Assembly: GCF_023370075.1 (NCBI RefSeq) | Contig: NZ_CP097155.1 | Span: forward strand, 1 to 64,000 | Length of the DNA: 64,000 bases | DNA from: Deinococcus sp. QL22 | GTDB lineage: Bacteria; Deinococcota; Deinococci; Deinococcales; Deinococcaceae | Direction of reading: 5' to 3' | Shown: one piece after another, positions 45,377-53,852 of the stretch | How the letters are laid out: the number at the start of each line of letters is the position of its first letter | How positions within the stretch are numbered: position 1 is the stretch's first letter | The notes under the pieces: model-generated | Told to the model about the DNA's origin: nothing | The model's input: only the letters and a program-made list of their open reading frames with translations | The model's database searches: none | Made by a program: the position numbers and the translations under genes

Positions 45377-45720
45377 CCCACCAGGTTCCGCTCCCACTGC
45401 CTCAGTCTCTACCACCAGTATCTGGTCGACAGCTTGGTCTGCCCGCCTTGCCTACACCCGTCACAGAGCTTGCAGGCAGAGGAACACCTTCCTCCAAATT
45501 GACCTTGTCCCTCATGACTCAAGTGCTTGGTGACAGCTAACCTCACTGCTCCGTTGTTTCCGCTTCCAGCCCTGTGTGGTGACCTCTCCGAGCAGCTCGC
45601 CCCTGCCGCTTAACAGGAAGTTGGAGCCAACAACGTCTCCCGACACTGCACACTGTTCAGAGGGGCAAGCAGCACCACTCTCACCAGGGGTCACGGCACA
45701 GAAGAATGATCACGGAGGTC
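45377..45720. other. No gene seen
   Basis: Only short broken frames. Confidence 0.4.
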
Positions 45721-45723
45721 ATG

Positions 45724-45921
45724 ATGCGCAAAATTATTCTGTCCCAGGCGGACTTCGACACCATCTTCAAACCTGAATCGCGTTCTCCAGAACTTGAAGC
45801 AAACCGTGTGCAAACGCTGGCGCGCGCCACGGAGCTTGGACAGAAGCTGGGTCCTCTCACGACCGAACGTCTGCGTGCTGGCATTCCCTTCCCGCTGCCT
45901 AGCCTCACTCGACCGGACTGA
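45724..45921 (+). CDS. Hypothetical protein, 65 aa
   Basis: A small charged protein, MRKIILSQADFDTIFKPESR then SPELEANRVQTLARATELGQ, with GGAGG five bases before ATG 45724 (an ATG three bases earlier is too close). No family. It stands alone. Confidence 0.5.
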   Translation: MRKIILSQADFDTIFKPESRSPELEANRVQTLARATELGQKLGPLTTERLRAGIPFPLPSLTRPD

Positions 45922-46257
45922 ATACCGACATGCTCTGATCGGCGGTGCTGGGGTCACCCTTCTCCTCTCCCCTACTCCTGCCGAACCATGCTCGTAGACT
46001 GCTGCGGCCCGTCCCCAAATCATCTCCCAGCCCACTCACGTTTAGCGAATGTCACCTCTCCCATCAGGTAGACAGGCGTTCCCAAGCGAGGCCGCGCTCA
46101 GGCCACTGCCGCAGCGTTGGCGGTCAGAGGCTGTTAAACGCTCCACGGAGCGGCGGAGGCACCCTCTGATCCAGGTTTGCCTGAACGGCAAGACAGACCA
46201 ACGGTCCGGTGCGTGTGGATCCTGAAAGGCACTGAGCCAACCGCCCAGTCCAGCTCA
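45922..46257. other. No gene seen
   Basis: A gene-free stretch between the small ORF and the end of the convergent par operon. Confidence 0.4.
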
Positions 46258-46280
46258 ACAACCAGGTACTACCCGGTTGT
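46258..46280 (-). terminator. Hairpin after the par operon
   Basis: ACAACC-AGGTA-CTACCC-GGTTGT forms a stem 36 bases past the stop of the 46316 gene. The T-tract is poor, so termination is only likely. Confidence 0.4.
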
Positions 46281-46315
46281 CGGCCATTTTCTTGGACTGG
46301 GAGGAACCACCGGAG

Positions 46316-46645
46316 TCAGGACTCTTGCTGCACCTCGGCCACAGCTGCCACCCACTGACGGTAGCCTTCCGGCGTCCGGAGCAGTCGCACGAACGCTTCC
46401 AAAGCTTCCTCAGTCGTGACCCGGCGCACGCCCAAGCTCTCCTCAGCGGCCATCTTCTGCTTCTGAAATTCCCGGAAGACGGCATCTGGCACACGGCCGC
46501 CCAGCATGCGCTCCGTCAGGGTGACGGGCACAGGCGGAGGAGGTATCTGAATCTGGCGTTCGGGAATGGGCTCCGGTTCAGGCACGGCCACCGGCTGGCT
46601 TTGGGTGGCCGCCACCAGGCCTGCAAACTTGTTGGGCTTGGTCAT
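46316..46645 (-). CDS. ParB-like / small centromere-binding partner of ParA
   Basis: A 109-residue protein. The N-terminal half is flexible and Pro-rich (PVAVPEPEPIPERQIQIPPP); the C-terminal half is helical (RMLGGRVPDAVFREFQKQKM, then RVTTEEALEAFVRLLRTPEG). It follows parA with an ATGA overlap, the place of the small partner in type Ib partition loci. The nearby CTACATGTAG palindromes are its likely binding sites. No classic ParB motifs are visible, so the role rests on context. Confidence 0.6.
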   Translation of the reverse strand: MTKPNKFAGLVAATQSQPVAVPEPEPIPERQIQIPPPPVPVTLTERMLGGRVPDAVFREFQKQKMAAEESLGVRRVTTEEALEAFVRLLRTPEGYRQWVAAVAEVQQES

Positions 46646-47268
46646 GCGCGTTCTCCCAGCGTGAGCAGTTCGTTCAGCGCGTTCTCGTAATCCAGCCAGG
46701 CCATTTTCCCGGGGCCACTGCCGACCTTGTGTACGAGCGTGCCGCCGCTCGACGCATGACGAAAGGCCACCGTGTCGCGAATGCTCGACTTGAGGACATG
46801 CAGGCCCGCACCTTCGAGCGCCTCCCTGGCCTCTGCCGTCGCACTCCCCTGCCGCGTATCCATGGTCAGCAGCACGGCCGCTTTGCTTCTGGGTACCCCC
46901 GCACTGTCGAGTACCCCAATAGTCTGCATCAGGCCGCTGACCGCCTGTGCTTCGGGAATGGCTGGAAGCACCAACACCGTGCTGTGCCGTCCGAGCGTAC
47001 TGATCTCAGATTCGCTGGGGTCGGCCTGCGAGTCGATCACGGCTGCATCGTACTGGCTCACTGCCATCAGACCGCCTACCCCGTCCACCGTGAACGGCAT
47101 GCTGCCGGCTCCAGCCCAGGTGGTCGCGTAGCCTCGGTCGTCGCCATCAATCAGCAGCGTGCGTTTGCCGGAGTAGGCCAGCAGCGCCGCCAAGTGAATC
47201 GCCGAACTGGTTTTCCCCACGCCGCCCTTGCGTCCCACGACAGCTATTCGGAAATTGTCCGTATTCAT
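46642..47268 (-). CDS. parA: ParA-family partition ATPase
   Basis: A 208-residue ATPase of the short ParA (type Ib) class. It has the deviant Walker A GRKGGVGKTSSAIHLAALLA, then TLLIDGDDRGYATTW (A') and AAVIDSQADPSE (B). It lacks the N-terminal helix-turn-helix of long ParA proteins, so regulation is probably by the small partner. ParA moves plasmid copies along the nucleoid. The operon reads away from a cluster of palindromes that looks like the centromere. Confidence 0.9.
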   Translation of the reverse strand: MNTDNFRIAVVGRKGGVGKTSSAIHLAALLAYSGKRTLLIDGDDRGYATTWAGAGSMPFTVDGVGGLMAVSQYDAAVIDSQADPSESEISTLGRHSTVLVLPAIPEAQAVSGLMQTIGVLDSAGVPRSKAAVLLTMDTRQGSATAEAREALEGAGLHVLKSSIRDTVAFRHASSGGTLVHKVGSGPGKMAWLDYENALNELLTLGERA

Positions 47269-47346
47269 ACCTGCAAACTAGCAGCAGTTGCCACATGTTG
47301 TCTTGTTGGCTCTGCCACACTGCTTCATACTGTAAAGTATACAGTG

Positions 47347-47757
47347 CTACATGTAGAATTGTATACAGCCGTGTTGAAAGTGGACTTGCGTCTACCACAG
47401 CTGTTGGGAGGTGGGCGGAATTCATAGTAGTAGACGAGCAGCATTCAATACATGTGGCTTTGTTTTCCGAGCTACATGTAGCCATGTAGCGTATAGGAGA
47501 TTGCTACATGTAGCAAAATCTGCGGCATTCTGAAATGACTGTAGAGAACCAGCGTTCTCCACATATCCACTTGTCTCATTTGCTACATGTATACATGTAG
47601 CAAAGTCTATGATCCTATAGAGAGCAATGCATACGGTTCAACTCAGGAGCGGAAACTGCTACGCGAGCAACAGCTAATCCCAGTCGCCTTTGTACCCTAT
47701 TCAGTTCATACATGTAGAAAGGTAGTATATTCTACATGTAGATATATATACATGTTG
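47347..47757. repeat. Centromere-like cluster of CTACATGTAG palindromes
   Basis: Exact CTACATGTAG at 47347-47356, 47472-47481, 47514-47523 and 47732-47741. CTACATGTATACATGTAG, an 18-bp perfect palindrome, lies at 47583-47600. One-mismatch or half copies lie at 47483, 47709 and 47749. The spread upstream of parA suggests parS sites and an autoregulated promoter. Confidence 0.8.
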
Positions 47758-48229
47758 ACAAGCATTGTGGATGGGCCCCAGCAACACGCACCCTTCCAGC
47801 AAGAAACACTCGAGTTGAAGAGCAGAGATAAACGGCAAGAGGAGAGCGCCGTTAACGGGCCCATCAGGGAGGTCATCAGGCTGTTCAGTCCGTTGTACAA
47901 CGGGCAGGTTCTGGCTATGCTCAGCGGCGGAAGAGGGTAACCCAAGGGTATGACCCGGGTCGAAGAGGTGCATCGGCCCAAGCCGAGCCGCTCGGCAGAT
48001 AGGGAAACAGAAAGGAAACCAGTGGTGTGGATGGTCCAGATGCTGTGCAGCCCTTAGTTAAGGCCGCCAAGCAAGCGACTGCACCATCAGCAGGGGAGAG
48101 GAGGGCTCCCCAGTTCCCCACAGAGGAATCCCGGATAGATCTCAACTTCAACCTGACTAATACCTCTCTGCCCGCTTGAACCGGTGCTGGCCAGACGTGT
48201 CACGGCCAGGATGCTTCACCCCGAGCTCA
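47758..48229. other. Stretch with doubtful frames
   Basis: A + frame from about 47752 (MLTSIVDGPQQHAPFQQETL) to 47940, and a + frame ending RIDLNFNLTNTSLPA at about 48180 without a good start, may be fragments of a plasmid gene. Neither can be assigned. Confidence 0.3.
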
Positions 48230-48239
48230 GCGACAAGGG

Positions 48240-49509
48240 CTGATGGCCTGACACAATTTATGAGAAAGCGTCCCCGGTAGGGGACACTTTCTGTTTGTGA
48301 AGACCGAAAATGCCACCGGGGACGCCCCCCGACTGTACCAAGCGATCCTGCCCCACCTCCACCCCGCCCTGTGGAACGACGTCCGCAACGCCCGTACGCT
48401 GGCCTGGATGGTCAGCGGCTTGGTGCTGTCCCAGAGCGTTTCCATTCCCTCCTGGCTGCCGCACATCCACTCCCAGGCCACGGTCGCCCAGAGCACCGAA
48501 CGTCGCTGCCGACGGTGGCTGGAGAATCCAGCCATCGCCCCTGGCAGTGTGTATGGCCCCCTGATTACCCGAGCCTTGCGGGATTGGGGCCCGCATTCCC
48601 TGACGCTGGCGCTGGACACCAGCATCCTGTTCGGACGCTTCTGTCTGATCCGGGTGGCCGTCCTCTACCGGGGACGCGCGGTACCGCTCGTCTCCCGCGT
48701 CCTAGAGCATGCCAGTGCTCAGGTCGGCACCGAACAACTCCTGCCTGTCCTCGCCGAGGTCAAAGGCCTGCTGGATTTTCTTGGGCTGCACGATGTTCGA
48801 CTCCTGGCGGATCGGGGTTTTGCGACACGGCCTTGATGGGCTGGCTCCGCGTCTGCGGATGGCACTTCCGCATCCGCATCAAATCGAGCCTGATTCTGGC
48901 CGCTCCAGACGGGCAACGGGTCTGCACCATCGGGGAAATCAAACTCGCAGCGCGCGAAACGCGCTGCTTCCACAACGTCACGATCACCGGACACCGATTT
49001 GGGCCGGTGCATGTGGCTCTGGGCCGTCCACGGACGGCCCAGAGCAGTGGCAGGTGGTGAGCGATGAACCCACCAGTCGTGCAACGTTTGCTGAGTACGG
49101 CGAGCGCTTCCAAATAGAGGAAGGATTCTTGGATGATAAGAGTGGCCTCTTCGGTCTGGAGGACTCCAAACTGCGTGATGCCGCCAGCCTCGAACGCCTG
49201 ATCCTGGTGATCTCTGTGGCCACGCTCCTGCTCGTCTCCGAAGGACTCCAGCTCGTGCAGCAGGGTGTGCGCAGAACCATTGATCCCCATTGGAACCGCG
49301 CCCTGAGCTATTTGAAACTTGGTTTACGCGGCGTCCACTTCGCGCTGAGCCGGGGGCAGGCAGTACTCAACCGCCTGACGCTCCAAGGAGGCGCCGATCC
49401 GGCGCCTCCCGGACGTCGCAAGAAATCGCATGTCAGTTCTGTGGACGCTTTAGAAGGCGGCTGGGTGCTCAGATTTCGCTCTCCCTCATAAATTGTGTCA
49501 GGCCGTCAG
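48240..49509 (+). mobile_element. IS4-like element, 1270 bp
   Basis: The ends are 25-bp inverted repeats with one mismatch, CTGATGGCCTGACACAATTT... at 48240 and CTGACGGCCTGACACAATTT... read inward from 49509. The 10-bp sequence GCGACAAGGG is duplicated at 48230-48239 and 49510-49519, a length typical of IS4. The transposase frame is broken. Confidence 0.9.
48297..49491 (+). pseudogene. IS4-like transposase, two frameshifts
   Basis: Three frames in order make one transposase: [20 protein letters not shown] and [11 protein letters not shown] (catalytic Asp residues) in frame 1; [20 protein letters not shown] in frame 2 after a shift near 48827; [20 protein letters not shown] and [20 protein letters not shown] (catalytic Glu) in frame 3 after a shift near 49040. 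With all parts present, one or two indels, real or in the assembly, separate it from an intact gene. Confidence 0.8.
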
Positions 49510-49519
49510 GCGACAAGGG

Positions 49520-49834
49520 TCAACTCGCATTGAAATGCCAGTGAAATTTAAACTGCGCGTGAACCTGCATGCAGCGCTCAAGGGTCTCAATGAACTGGGG
49601 CGTGAGCCAACGACCCAGCCGGGTGTGGTCAACACCCTCAGAGACGTCGACCCCCCGGCCAAAGTACTCCCGGGCGCCGCCGAAGTACCCGTGAGCGTCG
49701 AGAAAGGCCGCTTTGGCACTCTCGGGATCCCTGGCCTGGACGACGGCAAGCGCGTGGGTGAATCCTTCACCGGTCGCAAAGTGTTCCATTGTGACGGTGT
49801 ACGGCTGGACTGGAGCAGGGGAGACGTCCGTCAT
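49520..49834 (-). CDS. Hypothetical protein, 104 aa
   Basis: The protein reads MTDVSPAPVQPYTVTMEHFA, then EGFTHALAVVQARDPESAKA and AFLDAHGYFGGAREYFGRGV, an alpha/beta pattern with a regular Tyr/Phe spacing. No family is recognised. Its stop lies one base past the IS4 target duplication, so the insertion just missed it. It is the last gene of the minus-strand set that begins at 52382. Confidence 0.6.
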   Translation of the reverse strand: MTDVSPAPVQPYTVTMEHFATGEGFTHALAVVQARDPESAKAAFLDAHGYFGGAREYFGRGVDVSEGVDHTRLGRWLTPQFIETLERCMQVHAQFKFHWHFNAS

Positions 49835-49906
49835 AGCAACCTCGCAGGGAGAGCAGGTCAGGCGCGGGGAACTGGTGCGCTTCGGCTTCAGTTCCGCACT
49901 CCACCT

Positions 49907-50560
49907 TTAAACGTTTCCTGTGGCCAACAGGAGGCAGGGACGTTCCACAAGATCGGGACGGCCGTACCGCAAGCAGCCGAGCATGGTATGCAGCAGCGGT
50001 TGACCCGGACAGCTCCGAATTCCGTACGGCCAGGCACGGCGCAACAGTGCGGACACCTGTGGACGGGCGAAGAGGTCATTGAGGAAGGTTCCCAGGTCGC
50101 ACAACCGGTGCAGGGTGACGTCCTGGGGTGCACGGTAGTGCTTCGTCACTTCTTGGAGTTCCCCTGGATTCAACCCCAGCAGTGCCCCCACCAACCGGGG
50201 CTCAACCGGGTCTGGGGGCAGATAGATCATCGGATCCAGAGCCTTGAGATAGGGCAGCAGGGGCCGGTACCGTTGCGCTGTGCTCATGACTGCTACAGGA
50301 CGTACAGGGAGCGCGCCGGAAGGTGCCTGGGTAATGGACGGGAGATCAAGCTGCGCTCCACCCGGCCAGCGCAGATGCTGGCCGTCGGGGGAGACCCGAA
50401 CAGCTTGTCGCACGCGCGGAAGTTGGAGGGCCCGGAATGCCTCGATCTCCAGCAGCGGAGAAAGATCGACCCGGTGTGTCTGGTCATCACCCGTACTCAC
50501 CCACACTTGAGGGACCCCCGGTTCAGGCAAGACCTCAATGATCTGCTGGGCGCTTCTCAT
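49907..50560 (-). CDS. DUF2442-like protein with extended C-terminus
   Basis: A 217-residue protein from ATG 50560, which overlaps the preceding stop (ATGA). Residues 1-80 have the DUF2442 look: PQVWVSTGDDQTHRVDLSPL, LEIEAFRALQLPRVRQAVRV, then GQHLRWPGGAQLDLPSI. The rest (DPVEPRLVGALLGLNPGELQ, LHRLCDLGTFLNDLFARPQV) is unrecognised; its end recurs as a remnant at 43786. DUF2442 proteins often sit beside toxin-antitoxin-like genes; function unknown. Confidence 0.6.
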   Translation of the reverse strand: MRSAQQIIEVLPEPGVPQVWVSTGDDQTHRVDLSPLLEIEAFRALQLPRVRQAVRVSPDGQHLRWPGGAQLDLPSITQAPSGALPVRPVAVMSTAQRYRPLLPYLKALDPMIYLPPDPVEPRLVGALLGLNPGELQEVTKHYRAPQDVTLHRLCDLGTFLNDLFARPQVSALLRRAWPYGIRSCPGQPLLHTMLGCLRYGRPDLVERPCLLLATGNV

Positions 50561-50805
50561 TCGGGCTCTTCTCCAGAGAGACCGCTCAGGACGAACACGA
50601 GGGCGGCGTGAGCCGCCGCCGGGCGAACCCAGGAACCGAGCAGTTGGTAATGGCAGCACGATCCCCCTTCCACGTCAGGCTGAATCCGCAGCCTGGCGTG
50701 TGGTTCGGCGTGCCGCAGAGCATCAAGCAGGTGCAACCGCAATTCAAGAGAAACAGGGGGTGCCATCAGCGGCACGAACTGATATTGCAATGCCTTCGTG
50801 GAGGA

Positions 50806-51653
50806 TCAGTTCAGTGTGGCGCGGTGTTGCTCAAAGCGAGTCGGTGAGCGGTACCCCAAGCTAGAGTGACGACGCTCGCGGTTGTAAAACACCTCAATCC
50901 ACTCAAAGACCAGATTACGTGTGTCAGCGCGGTTTCCTTGTGCTGTGTCGAGTTCCAGTTCCAGCTTGAGGGTGGCGAAGAAGCTCTCCATCGCCGCGTT
51001 GTCCCAGCAGTCTCCCTTTCGGCTCATACTTTGAGCGCCTGGAGCGCTCCAGTGCTTGTCGATACCGCGACTCGCATATTGAATTCCCTGGTCCGAATGA
51101 TGGAGCAATCCTTGTCCAGGACGCCGAATCTGCTGTGCCATGTCCAGCGCAGCGACGACCAACTCGGTCTGCAGGGTGGCCCGCATGGCCCAACCCACGA
51201 TTTTGCGAGAGAACAGATCCATCACCACAGCGAGGTACATCCAGCCCTCAGCCACGGGTAAATAGGTAATATCCGTCACCCATTTCTGATTGGGTTGTTC
51301 GGCAACAAATTCGCGATTCAGTAGATTTTCGGCCACTGGGTGCGGGTGTTTTGAATTGGTGGTCACGCGATTTCCGCTTGCAGCGAGCCTTCAGTCCTGC
51401 TGCCTTCATCAGCCGAGTAATTCGTGCTCGGCTGACCTGTTTTCCTCGTCCACGAGTGCGGCTTGACACGAGGGGCACCGTAGGTGCCCCTACTGACTTG
51501 ATGAATGGTTCGAATGGCCTCGGTCAGAGCGACGTCTTCCACCCGATAGCAGTTTTTGGGCCTTCTCCACCACGCAAAATAGCCACTGACCCCGACACCG
51601 AGCGTCTTGCACAGCCGCTCAATGCTGTACTCATGCCGATGCTGCTCAATGAA
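50806..51653 (-). pseudogene. IS3 OrfB integrase, frame-broken (copy 2)
   Basis: Same order of fragments as in copy 1. The middle part is longer here (RITRLMKAAGLKARCKRKS), and the break lies at AAATCGCG instead of AAATTTCGCG. Three single-base losses near 51040-51075 also put eleven residues (GIDKHWSAPGA for EYRQALERLQA) out of frame, restoring it after them. Confidence 0.8.
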
Positions 51654-51661
51654 CCCGTAAA

Positions 51662-51982
51662 TTAGTGGTCTTTGGCGAAGAAGGCCAGTGCTTTTTTCAG
51701 AATATCGCGTTCCTGACGGGTAATTTCCAGCTCTCGTTCTAGCTTCTTGAACCGCGCTTCCTGCTCACTCAACGCGGCGACGCCGCGTCCGGTGAATTGG
51801 GGGCGGCCCACCGCCCCTTGTTGCTCGTGATGCTGTTTCCAGCGTACGACTAAATACGGTGGAACACCCAAGTTGCGGGCGATCTCAGCGCAGCTTTTCT
51901 GGCTGCTGATCACCAGACGCACGGCTTCTTCTTTGAACTCGGCGGTGTAGTGGTTTTTACTGGCGGTCATGTCAGTCTCCAT
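51662..51982 (-). CDS. IS3 OrfA (copy 2)
   Basis: 106 residues, identical in translation to the OrfA of copy 1: helix-turn-helix plus coiled coil (ARFKKLERELEITRQERDIL). Confidence 0.9.
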   Translation of the reverse strand: METDMTASKNHYTAEFKEEAVRLVISSQKSCAEIARNLGVPPYLVVRWKQHHEQQGAVGRPQFTGRGVAALSEQEARFKKLERELEITRQERDILKKALAFFAKDH

Positions 51983-52097
51983 TGTCGGTCAGACTGAACT
52001 CCTCCTCCACAGAACCCTAGCAAGATCAAACAGCAGCAGGAGTGGGCTGGTCGTGGAGCTGGCCGGATCAAGCCAACAGTCCGATTCAGGCAAGGTT

Positions 52098-52382
52098 TCA
52101 GGCATCGCAGACCTGCTGGGCCAGGATCCAGACGCGCTGCGCCAAGTCCGGAGACCAGGCCTGGACAGCTGGAGCCCGACCTTTGAAGGCCAATAGAGGC
52201 TGATTCGTCCCTGGCCCAAGCTGTGGCGCCTTAGGAGAAGCTGGGAGCTCTGCTGCAGGACAGGAGCCAAGCTGGGCAAGGTGTATTCCATTGAAGCGGA
52301 GGCAATCAATCTGACCACGCTGTACGCCAGCAAGAAGCTTGTTCCAGGCCTGCGCCAAGTTGTTGGGAATGATGGGGATCAT
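52098..52382 (-). CDS. Hypothetical protein, 94 aa; first gene of an interrupted operon
   Basis: It reads MIPIIPNNLAQAWNKLLAGV, then QRGQIDCLRFNGIHLAQLGS and FKGRAPAVQAWSPDLAQRVW. No family. Its stop overlaps the start of the IS3-split gene, and a palindrome (52410-52428) lies 27 bp upstream, as expected for an operator. Confidence 0.55.
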   Translation of the reverse strand: MIPIIPNNLAQAWNKLLAGVQRGQIDCLRFNGIHLAQLGSCPAAELPASPKAPQLGPGTNQPLLAFKGRAPAVQAWSPDLAQRVWILAQQVCDA

Positions 52383-52409
52383 GTCTCCTCTGGGGAACTG
52401 TCTACAAAT

Positions 52410-52428
52410 GGCTTCTTAATAAGAAGCC
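52410..52428. promoter_or_regulatory. Palindrome upstream of the 52382 operon
   Basis: GGCTTCTT-AAT-AAGAAGCC, perfect 8-bp arms, 27 bp before ATG 52382. Probable operator; also possible as a two-way hairpin. Confidence 0.5.
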
Positions 52429-52823
52429 TAGCATATGAGCAGAGGTCATTCCAGAGCAGCATGATGATCGGAGGGGCAGGGCATCAAATCCCTGGTTTTG
52501 CAGTATTGAAAGTGATTCGACGACCCCCATGGGCGTTCAGATTGGGCTGTCGGAACCGGTCGTTGCCAAGCGTGCGGATCACAAGGACCCAATGTCCACC
52601 GTCGACTGCAGCAGGAACGCCACTGGTCTCAGGAAATGTTGACCACTTTGGCTTCACTGCAGCAGGCCGGAAAATCGACCAGGCCCGGCAGAACACCGCC
52701 GTCTTTAAAGGAACCTCCATAGACCAAACGGATGTCCACGCGACCAACTTGGGCCACCCTTCCGGCCTGGACGAAGTCTCACCGGGTAAAGGGGCCAGGA
52801 TCAGCTCTGCTTGCTCCCACTGC
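52429..52823. other. Divergent upstream region with a doubtful frame
   Basis: A minus frame at 52484-52747 contains AAVDGGHWVLVIRTLGNDRF, recalling the His strand of C39-like cysteine peptidases, but the Cys part is absent. It is treated as a possible remnant. Confidence 0.3.
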
Positions 52824-52829
52824 TACAGT
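52824..52829 (+). promoter_or_regulatory. -10 box of leaderless promoter (XRE-toxSAS operon)
   Basis: TGCTACAGT ends seven bases before ATG 52837, matching the promoter of 44001. Confidence 0.6.
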
Positions 52830-52836
52830 GACCCGC

Positions 52837-53151
52837 ATGAGACGGGCGAGTGCCATCCGGCGCCGGGAAGAAACGATGGCCAATTTGATCGGCCCCAGGC
52901 TCCGGCGGGCTCGGCAGTTCCATACTCCGCCCCTGACCATGGAGGCCACCGCGCAGCGGGCGACGGCCTCCGGCTACGCCATCACGGAGAACATGCTGAA
53001 CAAAATCGAGACCCAGCGGCGGTCGGTCTACGACTTTGAGGTCTATGCCTTGGCGCTGGCGGTCGGGGTGGATGCCCGATATCTCCTCGGCTTGACGGAC
53101 GACCCCGGCTTCCCCCAAGCACCAGAGCCTCAAGATGAGGACCACCGTTGA
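52837..53151 (+). CDS. XRE-family regulator, likely antitoxin/repressor
   Basis: A 104-residue helix-turn-helix protein from ATG 52837 (the longer open frame from 52732 is rejected because of the promoter). It reads MRRASAIRRREETMANLIGP, then TASGYAITENMLNKIETQRR and SVYDFEVYALALAVGVDARY. It is a paralogue of the 44001 protein. Its stop overlaps the start of the RelA/SpoT-domain gene (TTGA), so it is the upstream partner of that gene, as expected of an antitoxin or repressor. Confidence 0.85.
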   Translation: MRRASAIRRREETMANLIGPRLRRARQFHTPPLTMEATAQRATASGYAITENMLNKIETQRRSVYDFEVYALALAVGVDARYLLGLTDDPGFPQAPEPQDEDHR

Positions 53152-53852
53152 CGGCTCACGATCACGCTGAATACCTCAGGAAAGCCCAGCAGGCAGGCTT
53201 AAAAGTGTTCGGAAAGCAGAGCTGGGCTCTGTACGTGCAAGCCCCCTTCGAGGCGGTACCCTCTCAAGGAGCTGCAGACATCGTCGAGGCGTATGCACAA
53301 GCCAGGCGACTGTTGAATTCCTTTGACGAAGCCCTTCAAAGATGCGCAGCAACCCTGCAGCCCCAAGGGATCCGCGCCCGTATGCGCCCAGGCGGGATCA
53401 AGGACGCCAACCGCACCATTGAGAAAATGAGTGGGCGACAGAAAACCCTGCCCTTAGATCTGCTGGGAGGCACCCTGATTTGCCCGAGTCTTGAGGCGAC
53501 TTACGCCGCGGCTGGCGAGGTGATGCATCAATTTGATGTCGTCAGCTTCCGCGACCGGTGCATCACCCCCGTACCGTCCGGCTACCGTGACCTGCAACTG
53601 AGCGTGCGGCTGGCCGACGGCCATCTGGCGGAGCTCAAGATCATGCATCAGGTGATCTCCGATCTCGATCAATATGAGCACCGAATCTTTGAAATTCAAC
53701 GGCGCATTGAAGCCGAGCACCGAGCTGAAATGCCTTTTGTCGAAGAATTGGTGGCCAAATCGCTGACAGCCGCGAGTGAAGCCATGTATGCTCAAGCCTG
53801 GGTCCGGGTACTGGTCATGGAAGGCCTCCTTGACGACGAGGAGAAGGGGTGA
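53148..53852 (+). CDS. RelA/SpoT-domain synthetase (toxSAS-like)
   Basis: A 234-residue single-domain RelA/SpoT protein. Motifs: ARMRPGGIKDANRTIEKMSG (substrate-binding K...R...EK, about 78-95), LPLDLLGGTLIC (Asp104), PSGYRDLQLSVRLADGHLAE (about 144-162) and ELKIMHQ (catalytic Glu, residue 162). There is no hydrolase, TGS or ACT domain, so it is a small alarmone synthetase. Those sitting between an XRE gene and a small gene are often toxins (toxSAS) that make (pp)pApp or pyrophosphorylate tRNA. TTG start overlaps the XRE stop. Toxicity is inferred. Confidence 0.8.
   Translation: MTAHDHAEYLRKAQQAGLKVFGKQSWALYVQAPFEAVPSQGAADIVEAYAQARRLLNSFDEALQRCAATLQPQGIRARMRPGGIKDANRTIEKMSGRQKTLPLDLLGGTLICPSLEATYAAAGEVMHQFDVVSFRDRCITPVPSGYRDLQLSVRLADGHLAELKIMHQVISDLDQYEHRIFEIQRRIEAEHRAEMPFVEELVAKSLTAASEAMYAQAWVRVLVMEGLLDDEEKG

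Larger units (their letters stand above)
50780..52028 (-). mobile_element. IS3-family element, copy 2 (1249 bp)
   Basis: Same element as 23811-25062 in the opposite orientation. AAC is duplicated at 50777-50779 and 52029-52031. It differs from copy 1 only by a few small indels and substitutions. Confidence 0.93.
50557..52105 (-). pseudogene. Small gene split by IS3 element copy 2
   Basis: ATG 52105 reads MPETLPESDCWLDPASSTTS, PLLLL, into the IS at 52029; the other side continues FVPLMAPPVSLELRLHLLDA to EEPE-stop at 50557. Removing the element and one AAC duplication joins them in frame into 98 residues. The start overlaps the stop of 52098-52382 and the stop overlaps the start of 49907-50560, so it was the middle gene of an operon. 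No family is recognised. Confidence 0.75.

Noticed and set aside
47587..47940. 117-codon + ORF next to the par repeats
   Set aside because: Its first third is made of the centromere palindromes, and it has no ribosome binding site; kept only as a doubtful stretch.
49493..50611. 372-codon + ORF
   Set aside because: It is long only because of high GC; it begins in the IS4-like element's end and is antisense to two better-supported genes with coupled starts.
51507..51517. GGTTCGAAT, a possible tRNA T-loop
   Set aside because: It is inside the IS3 element, and no cloverleaf can be formed around it. No tRNA or rRNA gene was found in the window.
52281..53039. 252-codon + ORF
   Set aside because: It overlaps the XRE gene in another frame and has no recognised features.
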